From assembly GCF_030272615.1 (NCBI RefSeq), contig NC_081412.1, positions 345,271,870 through 345,335,869 of the forward strand: DNA of 64,000 bases. Reading direction: 5' to 3'. The translations under genes and the position numbers were made by a program. The notes below the pieces were generated by a model. It was not told where the DNA came from and searched no databases. It saw only the letters and a program-made list of their open reading frames with translations. This document shows positions 10,157 to 21,676 of this stretch, in pieces; the stretch's first letter is position 1; every line of letters begins with the position of its first letter. The DNA is from Cryptomeria japonica. Lineage: Eukaryota; Streptophyta; Pinopsida; Cupressales; Cupressaceae.

Positions 10157-11438
10157 TGTAGACACTTAAAAATAATTATTTTTAATTCCTCACATAATTA
10201 ATTAATCAATTATGTTAATTCAAATTCTCCTCAGTATTAATTAAATATAATTAATATTGTCACTATGGTATGTGACTGATTTATTTAATAAATCAATCCC
10301 TTTCTTTATTCTTCTAAAAATTAAATCCTTACAAATCTCCCTCTTAGCTAATTAATTTCAATTAATTAGTTAACCCACATTATTCCTACAAACCATCTTC
10401 TTAATTCATCATTAACCTAATAAAGTCTTCCAGAAACTCCCTAAACTCACTTAACCTTATTCTTCTAATTTTTAATTCCCTCCACTCATTATCTCTCCTA
10501 GTCAAATCCTCCTACAAATCCTAATCCCACCTAATATTTCCTCTAATCCCCCTCCTAATGAGTTGCTAATGGCTAATCATCATGATTAGCCACAAAGTCA
10601 ACTCTTTGTCCCTTCCATCCAACCACTAGCTTTTAATGCTCTTTTCCTAGGTGAATGTGAGATTTTCAAAATCCCACAATCCTCTAGGAATCTCCTCTCC
10701 CAAGGAATTTTTAATTCCTTCTTATTCCTCCAATCCCCATGATATTCCCTTTTTGGAGAATTTTAAATTCCTCCTCCCCATTCTTCAAAGAATGTCACAT
10801 CCCTTGCTCCTCTCAAGGCACATTGGGAAGCCTCCCCGATGCACCTTTCTCTTCTTAAGGTACCTTGGGAAATCTTCCCAATGCACCTTGAAGAGTGTGG
10901 AAACAAGAAATGCCTTTAAGGCATATCTCTTGGTCTCCACACCCTCTCTTGGACCTTGTGTGAGCTCACAAGCAATCCTAGCCCTTCATCTTGAATCCAT
11001 CCATTCTTCCTCTCCTCTTCCTATAAATTGAGGACTCCATCTCTCCATTCTTCATCCCCAAGTTCAGTAATCTTATGCTGCCCTTTTGAGCCTAGGAAAT
11101 CATCTTAGCAAGCGGAGAGCCATTTTGTCCAAATCATATTTCATCCACACTTAACCATTTTGTCCATATCATTCTCCTAGAATCCATTTCATATTGTGCA
11201 CAACATTGGAGAGTCATCCACATCAAGCAAGCAAGAGGAGCATATCAAGTGGAGCATCATCCAAGGGCACCTTCACTTCATCAAGCTCCATCGGAAGGAG
11301 AAGGTATTGGTTTGTGAGGTATATGCATTTCATTCTTGTTTTGAGCATTTCAAATTATGTCTTTGGATTTCATGTGATTATATGTTTGATCTAAATATTT
11401 GTTATCTAATCCACCTCACTAGTCTTTTCCCCTCTTCA
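10157..11438 (+). repeat. 5' LTR of Gypsy-2
   Basis: This 1,282-base repeat starts TGTAGACACTT and ends CCCCTCTTCA, immediately before the primer site. It matches 24122-25467 nearly throughout. A minisatellite of roughly 50 bases inside it (near 10798-10890) has two copies here and three in the 3' LTR. Confidence 0.95.
11022..11029 (+). promoter_or_regulatory. TATA box in Gypsy-2 5' LTR
   Basis: TATAAATT follows a CT-rich stretch, and related LTRs keep the same position (25047 here, 41468 and 48017 in Gypsy-3). Transcription would start some 30 bases downstream, defining the U3/R border. This is inferred from position and conservation only. Confidence 0.65.
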
Positions 11439-11441
11439 TTC

Positions 11442-11458
11442 TGGCACGCCCGGTGGGA
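11442..11458 (+). promoter_or_regulatory. Primer binding site of Gypsy-2
   Basis: TGGCACGCCCGGTGGGA starts three bases after the LTR end. Sites beginning TGGC just after the LTR are usual in plant gypsy elements. I cannot assign the tRNA with certainty. Confidence 0.75.
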
Positions 11459-11531
11459 CCCACGTCCCTGAATTTAACCTTCTTTTGCAATTTTTTGTGA
11501 GTTTTTGTCGCAGGTTTCGCTTCAACACGAA

Positions 11532-11866
11532 AACTCGTACGAGTTCCTATCTAATGTTGAACGACTCTGTTTCTTTTGTCGTATAGGCCACCAAGAAAAC
11601 TTGTACGAGTTGGGATTTTTCGTACGAGCCAGTATAATAACTCGTACAAGTTTCTGTTTACTCGTATAAAAATAGAGAATTTTTTTTTAGCAATTTTTTT
11701 TGTCCTCTGTACTAAAACTTGTACGAATTTTTATCTTATGTAGTATGAGTTTTGTGTTCTGTCGTATGGTTGTCTAGGGTTTGTCGTACGAACCGATGGA
11801 ATAACTCGTACGAGTTTCTGTTTCTATTTACTCGTATAAAAAAAAGAGGCCTTTTTAGCAGTTTTA
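11532..11866 (+). repeat. Cluster of ACTCGTACGAGT-type palindromes in a duplicated unit
   Basis: The perfect palindrome ACTCGTACGAGT and close variants occur about ten times, for example at 11532, 11598, 11639, 11716 and 11803. They lie in two diverged tandem units of roughly 170 bases (about 11540-11700 and 11715-11866), each ending with CTCGTATAAAAA. The cluster lies inside the probable leader intron, just downstream of the primer site, and is missing from Gypsy-3. The function is unknown. Confidence 0.75.
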
Positions 11867-11987
11867 TATATCGAATATAGTCAAATTTCAGGGCTTTTGC
11901 AGGATCAAGATTTTTTGAATGTTTTGACAGTCTAACAAGTTTTTGCATATCTCATTTGTCAAAGGATTCGTCAATCAAATCTACCCT

Positions 11988-12990
11988 TGTCAAAGACTTC
12001 ATTTTGAAACTACTAACCAAGTGGTGTTACAGGTTGCCTTGGAGATTCGATTAAACCGTGTTTTTTATTTTTAGGCACTTACACTGAATTAGGGGGATAA
12101 ATGAATCATTGTCTTTTGTGTTTGTGGAAAGTGTTAAAGTAGGAGAGTATGCTCTTGTCTATCTAGACAATTAGAAATCCAAACCTTTGACACCTTTCTA
12201 TTTGTTTAGCGCGACTGTCTGCAAATCTGCTCTGTGAAATTTAGGAATTTATTTTGTTTTTTTGCCATATCTGCTTTATCTTCACTCCATTTTCCTCCAA
12301 ACTTCACTAGATCCCCCGTATTGCCATTTTGCACATTTCCTTCCTAGGGGACCTTATCCCAAAATCCACTTTTTGAAGCCCAAAATCCCACATTCCTCGA
12401 TTTTTAGGGTTTGTCATAACTCCAACTTTTACCCAATCACCTCCAAATTTTCCCACATTGTCTATCTCCAACTTTTTCTTCTTTGTCCCTCTTGGAAAAA
12501 AATTTCCGTTCCTTCACCTCTCCTCCAAAATCCCCATTTTATGTTTGCCTATCCCTTGGAAAGTGGCAAAAACCTAGTCAAACCCCATTTACCCATCAAA
12601 GCTTCCTCCAAATCCACATTTGTCAGAAGTAAATAAGTTTTTATTCATGTTTCTCTACTTATTCCCAAAAATTCAAAAAAATTAATATTTTTGTCATTTT
12701 GTTGTCTTTTGCAGGACGCTTGTTGAAGACTCCATTTTTCAAACTACTAATCAAGTTGTTTTGCAGGTTGCCTATCTGATTCAACCAAATATTGTGCATT
12801 TATTTAAATTAGGCACCTAGATATTAATTAAAATTAAATGAACCATTGTCTTATGTGTTTTTAAGAAAAGCGTAAAGGTAGAAGAGTGCTCTCGTCTTAC
12901 TAGACGATCAGAAATCCAGACCCTCCAACCTTTTTTTTTTGATTGCGTGTTTACCTCTAGTGGGCCTGCCCTCCCAACTTGCTCTTTGAG
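11988..12990 (+). repeat. Diverged direct duplication in the Gypsy-2 leader
   Basis: About 250 bases at 11988-12240 recur at 12719-12990. Shared words include AAACTACTAA, CAGGTTGCC, ATGAA(T/C)CATTGTCTT and AGAAATCCA. Each copy holds CTACTAA followed by a T-rich run and CAG|G, which looks like a plant branch point and 3' splice site. Between the copies (12241-12718) is a T- and C-rich stretch without a credible gene. Confidence 0.7.
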
Positions 12991-14480
12991 AAGGTAAGAG
13001 GGGAATGACCCAAGTGAGTACACCTAGACCTGGGGTTCCCAACTCACTATAATAAATAGGCCATTGACTACAAAAGGGTCAATGGTTGGGACTATATGAC
13101 AGTTCACTCTCACATTGGGTGCTTAGTAGGATCCTAGAGATCTCAATCATGCTTGCATGACTACTAATTTCTTGGTGCTTCATTGGGCTATAGGCCTCAA
13201 TTGCACTTGCGCAACTTTGAAGGGTAGCTCCTAATGGGAAGACTTACTAAACACCTTGTTCATAGTGGCCAAAAACCTTCTAGTCATTGGTGCAGGAGGT
13301 CGGACCTTCGAAGCCGCCCATATTTTTACGGCCCTTAGTAGAGACACAAAGTTCACCATGAGGAGTTTTCATGGGAATTGATGCTTGGCTGCCCTGAGAA
13401 GTGAGTGTCATGGAGGGGAGCCAGTGGGGTCAAGCATCTAAATGTTCGCTCTGGGTAAGCATAGCTGGGAAACCAATTGGGATCCAATGACTATTGTCCT
13501 TGCCAGCCTTAAGAATGTTGTATATGAGCATGAGTGTCTTTGAGATAATATCCATTTGATCATTGTGTTTGCTTTGTTTGATACATACTTGCCAAGAGAA
13601 GACTAAAAACACATCACTATCCCCAAACACTTTGCAAAAACACTTGTCAAGACACAAACAATTGTCCAAGTCATTACCCACACAAAGTCCAAAATTGCAT
13701 CGAAACTCTATCCGTCCCATGTTTCAAAAGCCCAAGAGAGAAGCTAAGAGTTCATCCTCTCCATCAACATTCAAGTTTGTCCTTTGAAACACCTACTATC
13801 ATCCAAATCAGGGTGGTCGTATCCCTTCATACAACTTGCCATTTGAATCGATCCTCCATTAATTCATGTTCATGCCAATGACAACCTAGTCATCAAGTTT
13901 CTTCTAAGCCATCACTACCATACCTCCTCCATCAATCAACCTCAAATTTCCCAAGGACTTAGCACATCAAATCAATATCCCTCCACTATCAAATCAATTA
14001 TTAAAATTCAAATCCAATCATTCTCTAAACCAATTTAACCTCGCGTTAAAGTTACATGCCTTGTGAAATTCCATTTAGACCTCATCATTAATCAATTGGC
14101 CCTCGTGCTTGAAGGGGAATCCTCTCCAAGTACCTTTTGCCTAATCCTTTTGAGTCGATCAAGACTCTTAACTCGCGTCTTTACTTTGCAAAGGGTCATT
14201 AGTCAACCCTTGGTATAAGAGAGGCTTTTTAATCATCAATTCAAGGTCTAAATTCTAAACAACTTGGCCATCACCTTACTTGTGGTTGCATCCACCACGT
14301 AAAATCCTCATCCAAGGACTAAGGTGTCAAATCCTAATCGAATCTGGGCTCTAATCCAAGAACCATACCAATTAACAAAATCCCTTGTCATAAAAGACAA
14401 AATCCAAAATTCCACAAATATCTTGCTAAGTCCTTTCATCACAAATTTCCCTCTCCAAACTTTTCCAAGGTTATTCGTGT
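12991..14480 (+). other. Gypsy-2 leader between the duplication and gag
   Basis: No convincing gene lies in this 1.5 kb. It is a transcribed leader judged by position, and much of it is shared with Gypsy-3 on the minus strand (about 46521-47600). ORFs here on either strand are short and not conserved in frame. The word TCCTTTCATCACAAATTT near 14434 occurs once here but is expanded into a minisatellite in Gypsy-3. Confidence 0.7.
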
Positions 14481-17400
14481 ATGATCACAACTCGATCCCA
14501 AAAGAGAAAGACGGCTGAACAACAATATGGCATGCCGAACATTAGTGCCCTATATGAAGATCCCACACAAGATCCTACACAAAGTGGGAAACCTAGCAAT
14601 CAAGATCAAAGCCAAAATCCTAACATGGTTAGCCAAGATGGACTCTCTCTGGAAGTGCAAACTTTCCTAGCAGATTCTTATAACCAAGAGATGATGGAAA
14701 AGTTTATTCAACACAATCCTACTGCACTTTTGAAAACTCTCCTTGAGAGTGGAGCTCAACTTCTACCTGAATTTAATAGATCTACTCTTGCCCAACAACC
14801 ACAAGGAGACCTTGTCCCCTTACAAAGTGTTGCACCTATCATCCAAACTCAACCAAATGCAGCCCCACAAATCATCCAAGCTCAATCAATGCCACCCGCA
14901 GTGCCTCCCACAGTGGTCTCCATCCCACCTCCTTCCTTTTTACCATCTATACCATTATCAAATCTGATCTCATCTATTCTCCAACATGCTTCTGTGCCAC
15001 CTCCTTCCATTCAACCACCTATTTCTATTCCACAAACTTCCCTTCCCGCCAACAATGTCGCAAGTTTTATCCGGGCCGTACTCAATCCTGTCACAACAGT
15101 TTGTGGACCGCAACCAATTATCACACAAATCCCTGCAACATCGGTCTTCACATCCCACATTCCCGCCTCCTCATCATATCAATATATTGGTGGTGGTGCA
15201 CCTTCTTTGGCTCATCCAATTCTTGGAGCAAATACGATTCATCATTTTCCGCAACAAGACCTCATCAAGGAAATTCAAGACATGAAAAATATCATCAAGG
15301 ACATGAAAGAAAGGACTAATAAAAGAAAAACTTACGCGTTCGAAGAGTTTTTCCCTTGTCCTTACAACCCGTCTATATCAGTTGCACCCTACCCCCCAGG
15401 ATTTGAGATCCCCAAATTCACCAAGTATGAAGGCAAAGGAGACCCCCGCGACCATGTCTGAGAATTCCATATCTTATGCCAAAAAGTCTCCTATAATGAC
15501 CTTTATCTTCGCAGACTCTTTCCCAAGAGTCTCATGGGAGACGCCCTGGCATGGTTCTCATCTCTACCATGAGGTTCCATTGTCTCCTTTCCAGACTTGG
15601 TAGAAAAATTTGTGGCCCACTATGCTTACAACATGGTTAATGATGTTTCTATGATGGACCTATGCAATACAAAACAAAGGCCCGAAGAAACCTTTGCCAA
15701 TTTCCTACAAAGATGGTGACATCTTATCAAAAAATTCTAGTGGGACATGCCAGAACAACATCAAATTGAGATATTTCAAAAGAACTTGGTGCCTAAACTT
15801 TTGAGACCCTTAATATCCCAATGTATCAAATCCTTCCAAAAATTAACCAATAAGGGCCTTGCCCTCGAACGTGTCTTGATGGAGGAAGGAACCTTGAAAC
15901 ATTACCAAAAGTCGACACAAAGTTCTCCCTCTTATCATAATGACAAGCCAAAATTGTGGTCTAAAAACAAAAACGTGGTCAATGATGGTGTAACTGATGC
16001 AAAGCAGGTCCAAACTGTGGCCGCTCCCCCAAAATACACCACCAATAATCATCAATTCAATAATCAAAACAATCAAAATCAATCCCAAAAACCTCACAAC
16101 AATGTCTCAATCTAGGGACGACCACCTCTTTCGAATAACCAAACTCCAAGAGACTTCACTCCTCTGGTTGAGCCTATTGAAATGGTGTTTCAAAAACTTG
16201 TCCAAGCAGGTGTAGTGGTTTTTCCAATCACTCACCCATTTGACCCCAATCAACCTAAACCAAGATGGTATAATGAAAATGAGTATTGTGAATACCATCG
16301 TATCAAGGGATATGATACACAAAAGTTTATGAAACTGAAGATCTACATACAAGATCTCATTGATAGAGATGAGATTGAAGTAGAAAATGCAAAACCTGGT
16401 AATAACAATGACAAACTCAAAATGTACCAAGAACCCTTCCCGAAGCATGATAAAGGAAAAGGCTCATCATCTAACGCAATGGGTTATGACTATGCTAATC
16501 ACATAACCGGCTTTGATTTTTTAGTAGGTCACATTGAACCTACAGACAATCATGTCAATGTCATTACCATCCAAGGAGTTAATCCTCCTTCTTCCCAAAG
16601 CAGACCAAATCCTGATAGGATAGTCATTCAAGGCACCACACCTTCCACCTCCCATTCCCAAAATGACTGCAATGTAACTACACGCCGAGGTAAATTCACC
16701 ATCCAAGGAGTCCCTCCCCCACCAAATCCACTACCCATGTCTTCCACCCGCCGATATGACCTCCTGGACCAACTTGGGAAGACCCCCGCTCAGATCTCCA
16801 TTTTGGAACTTCTTAAAACTTCCCTGATCCATAAAGAAATTTTGGAACAAGCCTTTCTCGAATCACACGTTCTTGATAACATAAACGCCACCCAATTCCA
16901 AGCCCTCATTGGAAACCTTGCTGCCCAGCAACACCTGGTATTTACCTCCAAAGATGCTCCCACAGATGAAGACCATAACAAACCTTTGCACATTGAAGCT
17001 CTTATCCACAAGCATAAGGTCAAACGTATCCTGATAGACGGTGGATCTGGCCTTAATCTATGTACATACAAATTAATAAAACAATTGGGACTTTCTGAGG
17101 ATCTGATAGAAACATCAGGAAGGATCACAATAAAGGCATATGATGATGCGGAAATAATTTCAAAGGGCATGATCACCTTACCTCTTCAAGTGGGCCCCAT
17201 TACAATTGAAACCCCTTGCCAAGTACTAGATCTTGATCTCCCCTACAACATTCTCCTCAGGCGGCCATGGATTCATTCCTTGTAGGCTGTACCTTCCACC
17301 TATCACCAATGCATCAAATTCCCCTATAATGGAAGAGAGATCACTATCAAAGGTGATCCCCAACCTTTTCAATACTACAAACTATTAGAGGGGAAGCATC

Positions 17401-17768
17401 TGTATCATTGTCCACTAAATAGACCCTTGCCAATGCCCCCATCTAACACATCAAATGTTGCCTCCACTTCATCCCAACCGGATAATCAAATCAAGATCTT
17501 GGACAATGGCTCTAGAGAATACAAATTGGAGGACGTCTTGTTAATAGGCAACCTCCCTCTCTCTCCTAAGTCATTTGGCAAACCAAAGGAGCTCAAAAAG
17601 GACCCGACATCAGTCATACAATGCCAAAATACCACCTTCCAGAAATGGGGCACACTTAATGAGGAGAGCCTTGAAGCAAATGTCTCTTCCTGGTTGTATC
17701 GGGAAGAGGATGATGATCCAGCAAAGGTATCCAAAAATATTACACCCAAAAGCATCTACCATAGTTGA
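14481..17768 (+). pseudogene. Gypsy-2 gag and protease, decayed
   Basis: Gag starts at the ATG at 14481 (MITTRSQKRK) and stays in one frame to 17768. A Pro/Gln-rich region comes first, then the Tat-type Gag core (KYEGKGDPRDHV, MMDLCNTKQRP, WDMPEQHQ), a CEYHRIKGYDT segment in place of a clear zinc knuckle, and the protease with ILIDGGSG near 17036. In-frame stops at 15459, 15570, 15717, 15738 and 16113 each correspond to CGA or CAG in Gypsy-3. A TAG at 17283 sits before AVPSTYHQC, where Gln is likely. The frame shifts near 17745. It resembles Ogre/Tat Gag in layout and would assemble particles and process the polyprotein. Confidence 0.9.
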
Positions 17769-19190
17769 AAAAATGGGATACAAAGGATACAACCTGGGAC
17801 CAAAGGAAAAAGGAAGAAAAGCACCCATAAATCCTATCTCCTACAAACACAACAAAGGCTTAGGGTATGCCCCAGTGCCTCAAATCACTATCACTAGTGC
17901 CCCTTCTAGTCCTTCTTTGGATATCGAAAGTAATGACGAAGAGGAATTCTATGAAATGCCTTATGAATAGGAGAAAGATATCTTCTTTGATGCTTACATC
18001 AATACCATCACCCTCTTAACCCCTCCCACTTCACACGAGCTACATCTTGTCCATCCTGAACTCATTAACTACGGCCAATGAGACAAACCCACTTTGGATA
18101 TCTGCGTCGACGATAATGCTCTCATTGCTCTCCTGACGACGCAAAATCTGGAAGATTATAACAGAATCGAGGGTATTCAACTACATGAAAAGGGATACTT
18201 TGGTAATCAGGACAATGCCCTTAGCCATAAAAAAGATAATAAAAGGAAAAGACATGATTCCCTAGGTGAAAACCTCCCTAAGGCACCTTTGGATGAACAA
18301 AAAATAAAAACAAAGGGCATATCCAAAAGTGAAAACCTGGAAAAGGCACTTGACGATGAGGGATTTGACCTCCCTACCATTGGTTACCTTCCACAGGACA
18401 AATCAAATTTACTGATAGAAGAAATAGACAGTGTCAACATGGGCACCGAAGCCATCCCACAAAATGTGCTCATTGCCAAGTCCCTCACAGAAAAAGAGAA
18501 ACAAGATTTCATCAACTTCCTTACAGAGATAAAAATTAATTTTGCATGGTCCTATGCTAATATGCCAGGGTTGGATCCTGCCTTGGTGGTTCACAATCTT
18601 GCTGTCCGCCTAGATGCAAAACTTATAAAACAAAAACTACGCAAAAAGCACCCACATATTTCTCTCCTGGTCAAGGCAGAACTCCAAAAGATGTTAGATG
18701 CATAATTCATCAAACCCATAGACTACATTGAATGGGTCTCTAACATTGTACATGTCGGCAAACCTGTCAGGGGCATCTGCATCTGCATAGATTTCTGAGA
18801 TCTAAATAGAGCTTATCCTAAAGATGATTTCCCACTCCCAATATAGACATGATTATGGACCTTACAGCAGGACATGAAATGTTATTGCTAATGGATGGGT
18901 TTTTTGGATACAACCAAATCAGGATAGTAGATGAGGATCAGCATAAAACCGCATTCACAACACCATGGGTACTTTTTGTTACCGGGCCATGCCTTTTGGC
19001 CTTAAAAATGTTGGACCTACATATCAACGTGCAATGACAATAATTTTTCATGACCTCTTGCACAAAATTATGGAGGACTACGTGGATGATCTACTAGGAA
19101 AATCCAAGACAAGACAAGAGCACATCCCTATTCTAAAATAGATCTTCGAAAGATTGGAAAAATACAAGCTGCGCCTAAATCCCAAAAAGT
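17769..19190 (+). pseudogene. Gypsy-2 reverse transcriptase, frameshifted
   Basis: After the shift the frame continues through a GYNLGPKEKG segment and an acidic linker. From 18094 it goes into the RT, with NFAWSYANMPGLDP, then LRKKHPHI. A TAA at 18703 interrupts FIKPID. A TGA near 18796 breaks the stretch IDF-DLNRAYPKDDFPLP. Two more frameshifts (near 18848 and 18985) precede MPFGLKNVGPTYQ and the intact active site YVDD at 19079-19090. Another shift near 19195 leads into RNase H. The enzyme would copy the element RNA; this copy is inactive. Confidence 0.88.
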
Positions 19191-19883
19191 GTGTTTGGCA
19201 TCACATCAGGAAAACTACTAGGATTCATTGTTTCCCGTAGAGGCGTCGAGGTTGATCCCACAAAGGTAAAAGCTATTATGGAAATGCCTCCACCAAAAAC
19301 TCTCAGACAACTGCATAGTCTCCAAGGAAAACTCATGTCTGTCAGGCATTTCATTTCACAGCTAGCAGACAAGTGCCATCCATTTGCACACTTGTTGCGT
19401 AAAGACACAAAATTCAAATGGGATTGCTTATGTCCAAAGGCCTTTGAGAAATTAAAAGAATATCTAGCATCACCTCCAGTTTTGATGCCACCTACCCCTG
19501 GAAAACCCCTCATTTTGTACATATGTGCTACTACAGTAGCATTGGGGGCATTACTAACACAAACAGATGACCAAGGGAAGGAACATGCCATTTACTACAT
19601 CAGTCGAAAACTGGTAGGATATGAACTCAATTACACCCACATTGAAAGAGCATGTTTGGAATTAGTGTTTAGCACACAAAAACTTCGACACTATATGTTG
19701 AACAACAAAACAAAGTTGATTGCCAAGATAGACCTGCTTAAATATCTCTTGTCTAAAGCTGCTCTCACTGGCAGACCGCTAAATGGGTTATGGTCTTGAG
19801 TGAGTTTGACATTGAATACGTGGATAGAAAGGCAATCAAGGGACAAGTTATTGCAGATCAGTTGGCTAAAGCTCACTTCCAGG
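19191..19883 (+). pseudogene. Gypsy-2 first RNase H
   Basis: The usual gypsy RNase H follows the RT connection (GVEVDPTKVKAI, then a PPVLMPPTPGKPLILYI segment and YYISRKLVGYELNY). The ORF ends at a TGA at 19797, but a neighbouring frame goes on with EFDIEYVDRKAIKGQVIADQ, so there is a frameshift near 19780 and another near 19885. It would remove RNA from the RNA-DNA hybrid. Confidence 0.85.
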
Positions 19884-19923
19884 TGACCATCCTCTTCTCA
19901 CAGAATTACCAGATGAGTTCATT

Positions 19924-20343
19924 ATGGCTGTCACCACATCCCCCACATGGCAATTATACTTTGATGGCTCTTGCACTCAAAACGGATCGGGGGCAGGAAT
20001 ATTATTGGTTACACCTCAAGGAGATGGCATCCCCAAATCATACAAAATAGCCTTTGCATGTACCAATAACATAATAGAATACGAGGCACTCATCACAGGT
20101 TTGCACTTGGCTATCCACTGGAAAATAAAGGAGTTACAAGTTTATGGTGATTCCCAGCTCGTTATAAAACAAGTCAATGATGAGTACCAGATAAAAGATG
20201 ATAAACTCCTTCCTTACCATTTCATGGTTGAATATTTTAAGCAACATTTTACAGCAATCACATTTAATCAAATCCCACAAACAAACAACAGCGCTGCAGA
20301 TGCAATGGCCACCATTGGCTCCCTCCTTCAAATGCCAGCACAC
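19924..20343 (+). pseudogene. Gypsy-2 additional RNase H (aRH)
   Basis: A second RNase H domain occupies the first 140 codons of this ORF. The acidic active-site residues are visible: Asp in LYFDGS, Glu in NIIEYEALI, Asp in VYGDSQLV and Asp in NSAADAMA. A second RNase H of this type, next to the integrase, is a hallmark of the Tat/Ogre branch and of some other plant gypsy elements. The domain itself looks intact. Confidence 0.88.
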
Positions 20344-21676
20344 AGTCAGAAGTGCAAGTTCTTGGTCGAGCAATTATTTATATCAGCATATGACCTACCA
20401 GAGTCTGAAATGGTGTGTGTTCTCATTGGTCCTGAGTCCCCTTGGTACCAAGAAACCTTCGCTTTCCTCAAAGACAACACCATTCCCCCACATCTCACAA
20501 AAACCCAACAACAAACCTTCATCCGCCGATGTGCTCGTTACACCATCCTCGGAGACACCCTATTCAGAAGGCATTTCAATGGTTCCCTCCTAAGGTGCTT
20601 AGATAAACAAGAGGCGGAATGGGCATTACGAGAAGCACACGAGGGTATCTGTGGGGCACACTCAAGTGGGCTCACATTGGCTAAAAAGCTTTTGAGAATA
20701 GGATACTATTGGCCTAAAATGGAGGTAGATGCATATAATTATGTGAAGAAATGCATCCCTTACCAGCAACATGGTGACAAAATTCATGCACCGTCACAAG
20801 AATTGCAGCCATTTATAACACCATGGCCCTTCTCACAGTGGGGGTTCGGTCGCATTAGGAAAATCCACCCTTCATCTTCCAATGGACATAAATTCATTAT
20901 CACCGCCACTGAATACTTCACCAAGTGGGTAGAGGTTATCCCTCTTACTTTTACCACTAGTAAGAAGATATCCAAATTCATCCTGAACTATCTAATCTGC
21001 CGGTATGGCATCCCAAAAGTTATTATCACAGATAATGGCAAACAATTTAAAAACCAGGATGTCAAATAACTCTGCCAAAAATTCAACATCCAACATCTCT
21101 TCTCCACTCCATATTACCCCCAAGGCAATGGCCAAGCTGAGGCTTCTAATAAAAATCCTCAAAAAGATAGTCAATGAAGAGGGCCATGATTGGCACCTCC
21201 AACTCTATCCTACGTTGTGGGCCTACCACACCCCCACAGGCGCCACTCCTTATTCCCTAGTATTTGGTTCCGAAGCCATCCTTCCCCTTGAGATCGAGAT
21301 CCCCTCTCTAAGGGTATTGCTGCCAAATATCTTACCAAATGAGGAATATAGAATTGTCTGCTTACAAGAGCTAGAATTGTTAGATGAAAGGTGCCTCAAG
21401 GCCTTGAATCATCTCTGAGTATATCAAAACCGTCTGTGCATGAGTTATCACAAAGGAGTCAAACCCCGGGAATTCCAAGTTGGTGATCTTGTCCTCATGG
21501 AGAATCAGAAAAATCTACAAGAAAGAGAAAAGAAAGGCAAGTTTGAACCTAATTGGCTTGGACCATATGTAATCACAGAAAAATATGGATCAAGAGCTTA
21601 TCAGTTGGCTACTCCCGAAGGCGATCCTTTGGATGATCCAATGAATATCATGCACCTCAAAAGATTTTATGCTTAG
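20344..21676 (+). pseudogene. Gypsy-2 integrase, decayed
   Basis: The zinc-binding part has HEGICGAHSS, a WPKMEVDA segment and CIPYQQHGD, where the second cysteine of the final CXXC has become Tyr-Gln. In the core the first catalytic Asp is lost: WGFGRIRKI has Gly at 20848 where relatives have WGFD-IGKI. The second Asp (ITDNG, 21031) and the Glu (GQAEAS, 21139) remain. A TAA at 21067 and a frameshift near 21150 split the core. The C-terminal part continues in another frame (AYHTPTGATPYS) with a TGA at 21416, then FQVGDLVLM and NWLGPYVI. It ends at a TAG at 21674. Confidence 0.9.

Larger units (their letters stand above)
11304..12714 (+). other. Probable leader intron of Gypsy-2 (GT-AG)
   Basis: The 1,411-base segment starts GTATTG after GGAGAAG in the LTR and ends TTTTGCAG before GACGCTTG in the leader. 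Gypsy-3 has exactly these two flanks joined (47783/47784, minus strand), as a splice would join them. The LTR sequence is conserved between Gypsy-2 and Gypsy-3 up to the GT and diverges strongly right after it. The intron would remove the end of U5, the primer site and the first 1.3 kb of leader. A chance deletion with the same borders is the alternative. Confidence 0.6.

Noticed and set aside
13430-13720. Minus-strand ORF of 96 codons in the Gypsy-2 leader
   Set aside because: It lies in transcribed leader on the wrong strand, has no recognised motif, and the corresponding part of Gypsy-3 does not keep it open in full.
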